Assembly (NCBI GenBank): GCA_031285815.1
Contig: JAITVM010000205.1
Location: forward strand, 1 to 25,692
Origin: Clostridiales bacterium
Lineage (GTDB): Bacteria; Bacillota; Clostridia; Lachnospirales; JAITVM01
DNA length: 25,692 bases
Reading direction: 5' to 3'
Positions within the stretch are counted from its first letter, which is position 1. Every line of letters starts with the position of its first letter. Both the position numbers and the translations under genes were made by a program. Under the pieces are notes generated by a model. The model had not been told where the DNA came from, ran no database searches, and saw nothing but the letters and a program-made list of their open reading frames with translations. This document shows, piece after piece, positions 15,289 to 23,056 of this stretch.

Positions 15289-15386
15289 TAATTTCGCCCC
15301 TAATTTTTTTCGCTTATGAATACAATGAAAATTAATTTCCTATAGATTTTAACCATAATATTAATCAAAATCAAGAAGGTGTCAAA

Positions 15387-17357
15387 TTGAAAAAAGAAAG
15401 CTCCTATGGCAACCATAGCATAAAATCGCTTAAAGGTGCAGATAGGGTCCGGTTAAGGCCAGGTGTTATCTTCGGTTCTGACGGCCTCGAGGGCTGCCAG
15501 CATTCTATATTCGAGATCCTATCAAATTCTATTGATGAGGCGAGGCAAGGCTATGGAAACAAAATAGAAATTTACAGGTACATTGATAACTCTATAAAAA
15601 TAATTGACTATGGCCGCGGCATACCACTTGGCTATAATGAAAATGAAAAAAAAGAAAACTGGGAATTAGTTTTTTGTGAGCTTTATGCCGGCGGCAAATA
15701 TGAGAATAATAATAATGGCGGCTATTCATATAGCTTAGGGCTAAACGGCCTTGGCCTTTGCTCCACGCAGTACAGCTCAGAATATATGGACGTTTCTGTA
15801 GCTTCTGGCGGCATGTTGTATACGCTGCATTTTGAAAAAGGCATTAATATAGGGGGGCTTAAGGTAGAAATATCACCCAGCCCCAAGCCTGGGACAACTA
15901 TAAAATGGCGGCCGGATAGGGAAGTTTTTACGGATACCGCCGTACCCCTTTCTTATTACCAAGAGGTACTAAAGCGCCAGGCTATAGTAAACGCTAATTT
16001 ATTATTTTGTTTATATGACGAGGAATCTGGCGAAACCTACGAATACCTTTATAAAAATGGTATTAATGATTATATTGAAGAAGTTTCCGGCGGCTCCTCA
16101 TTTACCCCGCCCGTTTTTTTTAAAAATGAAACAGCCGGCCGGGACCGCAGCGACAAAGAAGAGTATAAATTGAAATATGAAATTTCTTTCTGCTTCAACA
16201 ACGAAATCAACTTACTGGAATATTACCATAACTCAAGTTATTTAGAACATGGCGGCTCACCCGACAAAGCCGTGAAATCTGCTTTTGTATCTTCTATTGA
16301 TACATATTTAAAACAAAAAGGGCTCTATAAAAAGGGCGAAAAGAAAATAGCCTTTACAGATATTGAGGATAGCCTTATCCTAATTATAAATTCGTTCTCA
16401 ACAGTAACCAGTTATGAAAACCAGACAAAAAAATCAATTAACAATAAATTTATACAAGAGTCTATAACCGACTTTTTGAAAAAGAACCTGGAAGTCTATT
16501 TTATAGAAAACAAGGCCGATGCCGATAAAATTGCCAATCAAATATTAGTGAACAAGCATAGCAGGGAAACAGCCGAGAACACACGCATTAATATAAGGAA
16601 GAAACTGACCGGGTCTTTAGACTTTACAAACAGGGTTGAGAAATTTGTTAACTGCCGCAGCAAGGATGTTAGCGTACGCGAGCTTTACCTGGTTGAAGGC
16701 GATTCTGCTTTAGGCGCATGCAAATTAGCCCGTGACGCCAGTTTTCAAGCTATTATGCCTATGCGTGGCAAAATCTTAAATTGCCTTAAAGCTGATTATG
16801 GAAAAATATTTAACAGCACAATAATTACCGACTTGATAAAAGTTTTAGGCTGTGGCGTAGAAATAAAAAACAAGCATGTTAAAGACCTGCATTCTTTTGA
16901 TTTAGAATCGCTAAGGTGGGACAAAATTATTATATGTACCGACGCCGACGTCGATGGTTTTCAAATCCGTACATTAGTGCTGACCATGTTATATAGGCTT
17001 GTGCCTACGTTAATCAACGAACGCAAAGTGTTTATAGCTGAATCCCCGCTTTATGAAATTACTTCAGCCAGAAAAACATATTTTGCGTATAATGAGCAAG
17101 AGAAAATTCAAACCCTGAAAAAAATTACAGGCAAATATGATATCCAGCGTTCAAAAGGGCTTGGGCAAAACGAGCCGGATATGATGTGGCAAACAACAAT
17201 GAACCCGGAAACCAGGCGCTTGATTTTAGTGGAACCGGAGGATGTAATCCATACACAAAATATTTTTGACACGCTCCTTGGCGACAACTTAAAAGGGCGT
17301 AAAGAGTTTATTGAAGAATTCGGGCATCTATATATTGATTTAACAGAAATTGTTTAA
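15387..17357 (+). CDS. parE: Type IIA topoisomerase B subunit (ParE/GyrB-like)
   Basis: This 656-residue ATPase subunit works with the ParC-like protein encoded just downstream to pass one DNA duplex through another. GHKL ATPase motifs are ILSNSIDEA (44-52), DYGRGIP (74-80), and YAGGKY with the GLNGLG lid glycines (116-123). The TOPRIM domain shows EGDSALG (437-443) and DADVDG (519-524), and the tail carries SKGLGQNEPDMMW. EGDSALG replaces the usual EGDSAGG, and QNEP replaces the common EMNP or EMNA, so it is a divergent lineage. Such a second pair is common in Lachnospiraceae and is often named gyrase or topoisomerase IV. ParE is the better guess, because the partner lacks a visible GyrA box. 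The start is TTG at 15387, after AGAAGGTG. Confidence 0.9.
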   Translation: MKKESSYGNHSIKSLKGADRVRLRPGVIFGSDGLEGCQHSIFEILSNSIDEARQGYGNKIEIYRYIDNSIKIIDYGRGIPLGYNENEKKENWELVFCELYAGGKYENNNNGGYSYSLGLNGLGLCSTQYSSEYMDVSVASGGMLYTLHFEKGINIGGLKVEISPSPKPGTTIKWRPDREVFTDTAVPLSYYQEVLKRQAIVNANLLFCLYDEESGETYEYLYKNGINDYIEEVSGGSSFTPPVFFKNETAGRDRSDKEEYKLKYEISFCFNNEINLLEYYHNSSYLEHGGSPDKAVKSAFVSSIDTYLKQKGLYKKGEKKIAFTDIEDSLILIINSFSTVTSYENQTKKSINNKFIQESITDFLKKNLEVYFIENKADADKIANQILVNKHSRETAENTRINIRKKLTGSLDFTNRVEKFVNCRSKDVSVRELYLVEGDSALGACKLARDASFQAIMPMRGKILNCLKADYGKIFNSTIITDLIKVLGCGVEIKNKHVKDLHSFDLESLRWDKIIICTDADVDGFQIRTLVLTMLYRLVPTLINERKVFIAESPLYEITSARKTYFAYNEQEKIQTLKKITGKYDIQRSKGLGQNEPDMMWQTTMNPETRRLILVEPEDVIHTQNIFDTLLGDNLKGRKEFIEEFGHLYIDLTEIV

Positions 17358-17363
17358 AAATAT

Positions 17364-17427
17364 AATAACCCATTGTTTGTATTATAAACTATGCCAAACA
17401 AGGTTTGCCCTATAAACTTGGGTTATT
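17364..17427 (+). promoter_or_regulatory. Inverted-repeat structure between parE and parC
   Basis: AATAACCCA (17364-17372) pairs perfectly with TGGGTTATT (17419-17427). Inside, CAAAC/GTTTG (17395-17399 with 17403-17407) and a weaker GTTT/AAAC pairing can form, giving a possible three-way junction. It ends just before an ATG at 17429. It has no proper T-run, so control of translation or RNA processing seems more likely than termination. Confidence 0.45.
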
Positions 17428-17496
17428 TATGAAAGGGTTTTATATATCAAAAAATATATTGTCCAAAATATAACCGATACTTTAGAAAAAAATTAT

Positions 17497-19614
17497 ATGC
17501 CCTATGCCATGAGTGTAATTGTATCAAGGGCAATCCCCGAGATAGATGGCTTTAAACCTGCCCACAGAAAGCTTTTATATACGATGTACGAAATGGGGCT
17601 ATTAAAAGGCAAGCGTGTAAAATCCGCCGACGTCGTGGGCCAAACCATGAAATTAAACCCCCACGGCGATGCTGCAATTTATGAAACCCTAATACGCCTT
17701 ACCCGTGGCAATGAATCGCTTTTGCATCCCTTTATTGACTCCAAAGGGAATTTTGGCAAACAATCCTCCCGGGATATGGCCTATGCCGCCTCCAGGTACA
17801 CAGAAGTAAAACTTGATACATTTTGTGAGGAGCTTTTTAAAGACATAGACAAGGATACAATTGACTTTATTGACAACTATACCGGGTCTATGAAAGAGCC
17901 AATATTGCTGCCAACTACGTTCCCAAATATTTTAGTGACGCCAAACCTTGGCATAGCGGTAGGGATGGCCAGCAGTATTTGCAGCTTCAACCTTAAAGAG
18001 GTATGTGATGCAACTGCCGCATATTTAAAAGACCCGGGGGCCGATATAAAAAAATATATTGCAGGGCCGGATTTTGCCTCAGGCGGCGAACTTATTTATA
18101 ATGAAGCTGAAACAGAATCTATTTATAAAACAGGCCGGGGCAGTTTTAAACTACGTGCAAAATACCGGTATGACAAAAAAAACTCTTGCATTGAGGTCTA
18201 TGAAATACCTTATACGACAACTTTAGAGGCCGTAATAGACAAAATAGCCCAGCTAGTTAAAACCAATAAAGTAAGGGAAATAAACGATGTCCGCGATGAA
18301 ACAGGGCTTAGTGGTTTAAAAATTGCTATAGACATTAAAAGGAATTGCGACCCCGGCCACTTAATGAACAAGCTTTTTAAGCTCACCACGCTCCAAGATA
18401 GCTTTAACTGCAACTTCAATATATTAATTGATAGTAAGCCTATGACGCTTGGCATAAAAGATATCCTATTTCATTGGGTTAATTTTAGGGTAAAGTGCCT
18501 TGAGCGTAAAATTGCCTTTGATATAGAAAAAAAATCTGAGAAGCTGCATTTATTAAACGGGCTGTCCAAAATTATTTTAGATATTGACAGGGCCATAAAA
18601 ATTATCCGTGAAACCGAAGAGGATAAAAACGTAATACCAAACCTCATTAAATATTTTGAAATAGACAAAACACAGGCTGATTTCATTGCTGATATAAAAT
18701 TGCGGAATATAAACAAAGAATATTTAATGAACAAAATCAACGAAACCGGCGAATTGGAAGCTGAGGTCGCCCACCTCAAATTCATTTTAGGAAACGAAAC
18801 CGAATTGAAAAATATTATCAGCAAGGAATTAAAAGAAGTTTCCAAAAAATTTGGCACACAGCGTAAAACGGAAATCATCCATGGGGAAAAAATTGAACAA
18901 TTATCTGAAGATGATTTAATTATTGATTACCCAATTAAAATTTTTCTTACAAAACATAATTATTTTAAAAAAATACCCAATTCATCTTTCCGGTTCGCAA
19001 ACGAACTAAACCTAAAAGATGACGACTATATAATTACTGAAGCAAGCGCTTCAAATAAATCCGACATACTCTTTTTTTCAACGCTGCAAAATGTGTATAA
19101 AATTAAAGCTTATGATATACCAGGCTGCAAGGCGAGCTCTTTAGGCGAATACCTTATTAATATGCTGAAGCTTGATGATGGGGAAGAAATATTATACGTA
19201 GCCGCAACCTTGGGTTATTCCGGCTACATGGTTTTTGGGTTTGAAAATGGAAAAATCGCTAAAATACCCCTTTCATCATATGCTACGAAAATTAACCGCC
19301 GTAAACTAGTAAATTCATACAGCGCTAAATCTAAATGTATTTTTATTGATTTTGTTGATGAAGATAAAGATTACCTAATTATCAGGAGTAATGACAGGGG
19401 GCTCTTAATTTCTTCAGCATTAATACCGGAAAAAGAGCTTAAAAGCTCGGGCGGTGTTCAAGCCTTTAACCTAAAAAAAGGTTCGTCCGTAACTAAAATA
19501 CTTAGGGCAAACGAATTTGTTTCTGATAATATCGAGTACTACCGCAATACCAAAATACCATCTGCCGGCCATTTTTTTACGGAGAAAGACAAAAATTCGA
19601 ATAATTTACTGTAA
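17497..19614 (+). CDS. parC: Type IIA topoisomerase A subunit (ParC/GyrA-like)
   Basis: This subunit cuts and rejoins DNA in partnership with the ParE-like protein upstream. From the first in-frame ATG (17497) it has 705 residues. These include the winged-helix region SRAIPEIDGFKPAHRKLLY, the catalytic tyrosine Tyr101 (AASRYTEVKL), the tower and coiled-coil region (about 330-470) and a reduced C-terminal propeller from about 480. I see no GyrA box, which favours decatenation over supercoiling. The homologous frame clearly continues upstream of 17497 (YIVQNITDTLEKNY precedes MPYAMSVIVSR), as expected for the conserved start of the family. That part has no ATG, GTG or TTG in frame. A near-cognate ATC at 17446 with a well-spaced AAAGGG, or a -1 frameshift from ATG 17429, could supply the start. 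A terminator follows the gene. Confidence 0.88.
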   Translation: MPYAMSVIVSRAIPEIDGFKPAHRKLLYTMYEMGLLKGKRVKSADVVGQTMKLNPHGDAAIYETLIRLTRGNESLLHPFIDSKGNFGKQSSRDMAYAASRYTEVKLDTFCEELFKDIDKDTIDFIDNYTGSMKEPILLPTTFPNILVTPNLGIAVGMASSICSFNLKEVCDATAAYLKDPGADIKKYIAGPDFASGGELIYNEAETESIYKTGRGSFKLRAKYRYDKKNSCIEVYEIPYTTTLEAVIDKIAQLVKTNKVREINDVRDETGLSGLKIAIDIKRNCDPGHLMNKLFKLTTLQDSFNCNFNILIDSKPMTLGIKDILFHWVNFRVKCLERKIAFDIEKKSEKLHLLNGLSKIILDIDRAIKIIRETEEDKNVIPNLIKYFEIDKTQADFIADIKLRNINKEYLMNKINETGELEAEVAHLKFILGNETELKNIISKELKEVSKKFGTQRKTEIIHGEKIEQLSEDDLIIDYPIKIFLTKHNYFKKIPNSSFRFANELNLKDDDYIITEASASNKSDILFFSTLQNVYKIKAYDIPGCKASSLGEYLINMLKLDDGEEILYVAATLGYSGYMVFGFENGKIAKIPLSSYATKINRRKLVNSYSAKSKCIFIDFVDEDKDYLIIRSNDRGLLISSALIPEKELKSSGGVQAFNLKKGSSVTKILRANEFVSDNIEYYRNTKIPSAGHFFTEKDKNSNNLL

Positions 19615-19665
19615 CATACCCCGCCTAAATATATTTGGCATGTTTAGCCGCCTTTTAAGAAAAAT

Positions 19666-19695
19666 AAAAAGCCCATTAAAATTTATGGGCTTTTT
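19666..19695. terminator. Bidirectional terminator between parC and lplA
   Basis: AAAAAGCCCAT (19666-19676) pairs perfectly with ATGGGCTTTTT (19685-19695) around an eight-base loop, with T-rich tracts on both strands. The lplA stop codon overlaps its edge. Confidence 0.9.
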
Positions 19696-20671
19696 ATTTT
19701 TTAAAAAGGCTAAAAAACTGCCCGTTTGTAATTCCTTGTATATAACTGCTTATATCAACATTGTTTAGGGCTTCTGCTATATCATGGCCATTGTGCGCCA
19801 ACCCTAATAATTTACCCTCCAGACCTTCTACTTCCAGCTTCCCAAAAAAATCGCCAAAAATATGTACCGCTTTAATAAAGCCCCCTTCTACAGATAAGCG
19901 CAAATCAACAGTGCCAAAGGGGAACCGTTCCGAATGCTGGTAGCTATATGCAGGGGATGTACCAAAATTCCAGCCCCATGTACCATATTTTTCAGCTACT
20001 AAAAGCTGGGCTTCACTAACATCCGAATCAGAAAGCCTATATAGCCCACAGGCTTTGTCAAGGAAAAAACCCGATAGCTGCTCAAAAAACTCATCCACCC
20101 CCATAGGCCCCGGTAAATGGCTGGTCACATTGGTTACCCGGCTACGGACAGATTTCACGCCTTTGCTCTCAATTTTAGCCGCCCCTGGTTTAAGTGCGGC
20201 GGCCAGCCAAGAAATATCCGCATCGAATAATATTGTACCGTGGTGCAATATCCGGCCATTTTTAACAGCCTGTGCATTTCCGGAAAATTTTGCTCCACCG
20301 ATAAGTAAGTCATTGCGCCCTTCAAGATACGCATCAACCCCTAAGCCATTCAAAAATTCGCAAACAGGTGCGGCGAATTTCCCAAAATCGCCAAAGCCCG
20401 TGCCTTTAAATTCAGTTATTACACTATAATTAATATTGCCCAGGTCGTGAAAAACCGCACCGCCCCCCGAAAGCCTACGTACAACTTTTACATCATGGTT
20501 TTTAGTAAAGCCCATATCAATTTCCTCTATAGCGTTTTGGTTCCGCCCAACTATAACAGATGCCTCATTGCGCCAAAGAATTATAAAGCCCCCGCTTTTT
20601 TTAGTAAGTATATATTCTTCTAATGCAAGGTTAAACGCCGGCCCTGTACAATGGTTAATAATTAGCTGCAT
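19694..20671 (-). CDS. lplA: Lipoate-protein ligase A
   Basis: LplA activates free lipoate with ATP and attaches it to lysines of lipoyl domains, such as GcvH or the E2 subunits of 2-oxoacid dehydrogenases. The 325 residues include the BPL/LplA catalytic core with RRLSGGGAVFHDLGNIN (65-81), the lipoyl-AMP lysine motif KFSGNAQ (128-134) and HHGTILFD (143-150). A C-terminal accessory domain follows from about 250, as in the bacterial two-domain enzyme. The ATG at 20671 follows GGAGGGGG. No lipoyl-carrier gene is in the window, so the target is unknown. It has its own terminator and probably its own promoter (TATAAT with an upstream TG, about 20702-20697), separate from DUF378. Confidence 0.93.
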   Translation of the reverse strand: MQLIINHCTGPAFNLALEEYILTKKSGGFIILWRNEASVIVGRNQNAIEEIDMGFTKNHDVKVVRRLSGGGAVFHDLGNINYSVITEFKGTGFGDFGKFAAPVCEFLNGLGVDAYLEGRNDLLIGGAKFSGNAQAVKNGRILHHGTILFDADISWLAAALKPGAAKIESKGVKSVRSRVTNVTSHLPGPMGVDEFFEQLSGFFLDKACGLYRLSDSDVSEAQLLVAEKYGTWGWNFGTSPAYSYQHSERFPFGTVDLRLSVEGGFIKAVHIFGDFFGKLEVEGLEGKLLGLAHNGHDIAEALNNVDISSYIQGITNGQFFSLFKK

Positions 20672-20716
20672 CTTGCCCCCTCCTTGGTTTTAGGTAATTA
20701 TAACACAAAATCAAAA

Positions 20717-20742
20717 TAGGCCCAGCTCAAAAGCCAGGCCTA
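20717..20742 (-). terminator. Rho-independent terminator after the DUF378 gene
   Basis: On the - strand TAGGCCTGGCT pairs with AGCTGGGCCTA (11 pairs, two wobbles) around TTTG, followed by TTTTGATTTTG. Confidence 0.82.
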
Positions 20743-20754
20743 CTTATCATACAA

Positions 20755-21006
20755 TTAGTCTATGTGGTTTTTTTCGTATTTAACATCTACACTATCAACC
20801 CTGTTACTGTTATCGAGCCTAGAATACATTGTTAATGCATATAAACCTGCAAGCCCAACCAAAGCATAAATTATCCTGCTAAGCATGGTAGCCTCGCCAA
20901 AAAGCGTCGCTATTAGGTCAAACCTAAAAAAACCCACAAGCCCCCAATTTATTGCACCTATAATAATAAGCGTCAATGCAGCATAATCAAAGCCCTTTGA
21001 TCTCAT
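20755..21006 (-). CDS. DUF378 family small membrane protein
   Basis: This 83-residue protein has two hydrophobic segments (about 8-28 and 42-62). The first carries the family's typical IIGAINWGLVGFF, followed by DLIATLFG. The C-terminal 20 residues are polar and charged. It is probably a two-helix protein of the cell membrane, and its function is not known. The ATG at 21006 follows AGGAGG. It has a plausible promoter upstream and a terminator right after the stop, so it looks like a single-gene unit. Confidence 0.88.
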   Translation of the reverse strand: MRSKGFDYAALTLIIIGAINWGLVGFFRFDLIATLFGEATMLSRIIYALVGLAGLYALTMYSRLDNSNRVDSVDVKYEKNHID

Positions 21007-21052
21007 AAAACAACCTCCTAATTATTATACATATTAATTCCTTGTGCGGTTT

Positions 21053-21083
21053 ATAATACCAGCACTAACATTTATTATTTCAA
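21053..21083 (-). promoter_or_regulatory. Possible promoter of the DUF378 gene
   Basis: On the - strand TTGAAA (21083-21078) lies 19 bases before TATTAT (21058-21053), which has an upstream TG of the extended -10 type. The spacer is longer than ideal. Confidence 0.4.
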
Positions 21084-21113
21084 ATTAAGAGTTTTTTATG
21101 TATGGGGTTTACG

Positions 21114-21572
21114 TTAATTTTTTGAATTTTGTAATTCTTCCAATATAATATATTTATCAGCCAAAGCTTTTGCTGATAAAGCCAGTAGCGGGGCAAAAGC
21201 CCCTGGGTCGTTTGATAAGGCATAGGACCCAGATTTTATTTCATTATTAAAAATATTATTGAAATAATCAATTACTGCCAAACAATCCGCATCATCCGCA
21301 TCAAATAATGGCGCAACCAATTCCTTTAAATTATCAAGCGAAAATATATTTTTCAAATCATAAACCAAAAGCAAGATAACCATATGCTTTTTCTGGTAAT
21401 ACCTTTTGTTATAAGGTTCCGGCAAAACACCGACCCTCACATAATTTTGTATCGTAGTTTTCGTGAAAAGCACCCCATACCGTTCAAAAAATTTTATTAC
21501 TTTTGAAATTGTCATGTTTGGGGTATATTTATCTAAATCTACAAAAAAATTTTTCTTATTTAAGCTTTGCAT
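21114..21572 (-). CDS. DUF1836 domain protein (putative DNA-binding)
   Basis: This 152-residue protein has a MerR-like winged helix-turn-helix arrangement in its first half (TISKVIKFFERYG, then TIQNYVRVGVLP and YYQKKHMVILLLVYDLKNIF). A helical second half follows. DUF1836 proteins are small Firmicutes proteins of unproven role, taken to be regulators. The ATG at 21572 overlaps the end of the M16 peptidase gene by 13 bases in another frame and has no strong ribosome site of its own. Translation is therefore probably coupled to the peptidase. No clear terminator is visible downstream. Confidence 0.82.
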   Translation of the reverse strand: MQSLNKKNFFVDLDKYTPNMTISKVIKFFERYGVLFTKTTIQNYVRVGVLPEPYNKRYYQKKHMVILLLVYDLKNIFSLDNLKELVAPLFDADDADCLAVIDYFNNIFNNEIKSGSYALSNDPGAFAPLLALSAKALADKYIILEELQNSKN

Positions 21573-22828
21573 ATACTTTTATACATCCCTTTAAAATCTA
21601 TACCGCTTATTTTACCGACTGCAGACAAACTCATTTTATCTAAATCAAATATTTTACTTGCAACATTATAAACCCTTTCAACATTAACCCGGTCGATTTT
21701 CTCTATTATTTCTTCTTGGGTATGGTATTTCCCAAGCAGTGTTTCGGACCTGCCCAAGCTCATCATCCTCGATAATGACGACTCTAAATTTAATAAATAA
21801 TTTGATTTCAGCTGCTCCTTTGTATTGCAAAGCTGCCCTTCTGTAACCTTCTCTTTAAACAGCCTGTTTATTTCTTGTATAATTAAATCAAAACATAGTT
21901 TAGACTGTGTTGGGTTTAATGCCGCATATATGCAAAAAGAGCCCGTATCGGTAAACGAGGACAAATATGAATAAACGGCATAAGAAAGCCCATTTTCTTC
22001 CCTAATGGTTTGAAACAGCCTTGAACTCATGCTCCCGCCAAAGAATGTGTTAAGTGCCGCTAAATCATAGCTGTATTCGGAATCTAAAGGGAAACCCGGG
22101 AACGCCAGCATTAAATGGACCTGCTCAATATCCTTTTGTTTAGTTATAAACGCCTTTTCATAACCGGACTGGCAAGGTTTTTTTTGATATTTTGTTGCCC
22201 TGTTAAGCCTGTTAAAATACCGTTCCAGTTTTTCAATAAGTTCATTTTCTTCAAATTTCCCCGCAACAGAAATATAAATATTATCTTGATGGTAATTATT
22301 TTTAAAATAAGAATCTAATTCATCGTGCCCAAATTTAGAAATAGTATCTTTATCCCCAATTATTGAATAACCTAATGTGTCATTGCCATAAATTTGTTTT
22401 TGTAGTATGTCATGCACCAAATCTTCAGGGCTATCTTCATACATGTCTATCTCTTCTATAATTACGCCGCATTCTTTTTTTATTTCATTTTGGTCAAACA
22501 GCGAATTAAATAGCATATCCGACAATATATCAAGCGACCTGTCAAGATGGTTATAGAGGGTCCTGACATAATAACCCGTGTACTCTTTGGTTGTAAAAGC
22601 ATTCATTTGCCCACCAATCATATCCATTTCATCTGCTATTTGCTTTGCGCTTCTATTTTCGGTGCCTTTAAAAAGCATATGCTCGATAAAATGCGAAATC
22701 CCATTAGTGTTTGTATCCTCGTCCCTAGACCCTGTTTTCACAAAAATGCCACAAGCAACAGACATGATTGACGGCATTTGTTCATAAATAACTGTTATGT
22801 TGTTTGATAAGGCCATAGTCTTTACCAT
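21560..22828 (-). CDS. M16 family zinc peptidase (insulinase/processing peptidase type)
   Basis: This soluble metallopeptidase of 422 residues has the inverted zinc motif H46-F-I-E49-H50 and a distal glutamate in VIIEEIDMYEDSPED (about 125-126). The second M16 domain contains the SSRLFQTIREENGLSYAVYS motif. Both halves of the clam-shell are present in one chain. In Clostridia and Bacilli this gene sits directly downstream of pnp, as here. Its substrate is not established. The open frame begins with a GTG at 22840 inside the ribosome site GGGGTGG. ATG at 22828, eight bases after that site, is the better start. A promoter and the pnp terminator lie upstream, so it can be expressed apart from pnp. 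Confidence 0.93.
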   Translation of the reverse strand: MVKTMALSNNITVIYEQMPSIMSVACGIFVKTGSRDEDTNTNGISHFIEHMLFKGTENRSAKQIADEMDMIGGQMNAFTTKEYTGYYVRTLYNHLDRSLDILSDMLFNSLFDQNEIKKECGVIIEEIDMYEDSPEDLVHDILQKQIYGNDTLGYSIIGDKDTISKFGHDELDSYFKNNYHQDNIYISVAGKFEENELIEKLERYFNRLNRATKYQKKPCQSGYEKAFITKQKDIEQVHLMLAFPGFPLDSEYSYDLAALNTFFGGSMSSRLFQTIREENGLSYAVYSYLSSFTDTGSFCIYAALNPTQSKLCFDLIIQEINRLFKEKVTEGQLCNTKEQLKSNYLLNLESSLSRMMSLGRSETLLGKYHTQEEIIEKIDRVNVERVYNVASKIFDLDKMSLSAVGKISGIDFKGMYKSICKA

Positions 22829-22883
22829 AAAACAAACCACCCCATAAATTTTTTTATATTAAGAAGGCTATAAATATCCATAA

Positions 22884-22912
22884 AATATATTGCTTTATTA
22901 TCCCCTAAACAA
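22884..22912 (-). promoter_or_regulatory. Probable promoter of the M16 peptidase/DUF1836 pair
   Basis: On the - strand TTGTTT (22912-22907) lies 17 bases before TATATT (22889-22884). It is about 55 bases upstream of the peptidase start and downstream of the pnp terminator. Confidence 0.5.
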
Positions 22913-23012
22913 AAAATTCTACTAAAGTAATTTTACAACACATTGAGCCGTTTAAAGCAAAAAAGCACCAGCCCCCTATAACCTTTTCTGGCAAAAATTT
23001 TTTAAATAAAAA

Positions 23013-23046
23013 AGAGCCTATCCTATTACCAAATAGATATGACTCT
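23013..23046 (-). terminator. Rho-independent terminator of pnp
   Basis: On the - strand AGAGTC pairs with GGCTCT, and TCTATT with AATAGG, with a three-base internal loop between them. The structure is followed by TTTTTATTTA. It separates pnp from the M16 peptidase gene. Confidence 0.78.
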
Positions 23047-23056
23047 GTATTTTATT

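Noticed and set aside
18471..18878. A 135-codon open frame antisense to parC.
   Set aside because: It lies within the conserved coiled-coil region of parC and has no recognisable domain.
20055..20429. A 124-codon open frame on the + strand inside lplA.
   Set aside because: The sequence on the other strand holds the catalytic lysine motif of LplA. The + frame is Pro/Ser-rich noise without a ribosome site.
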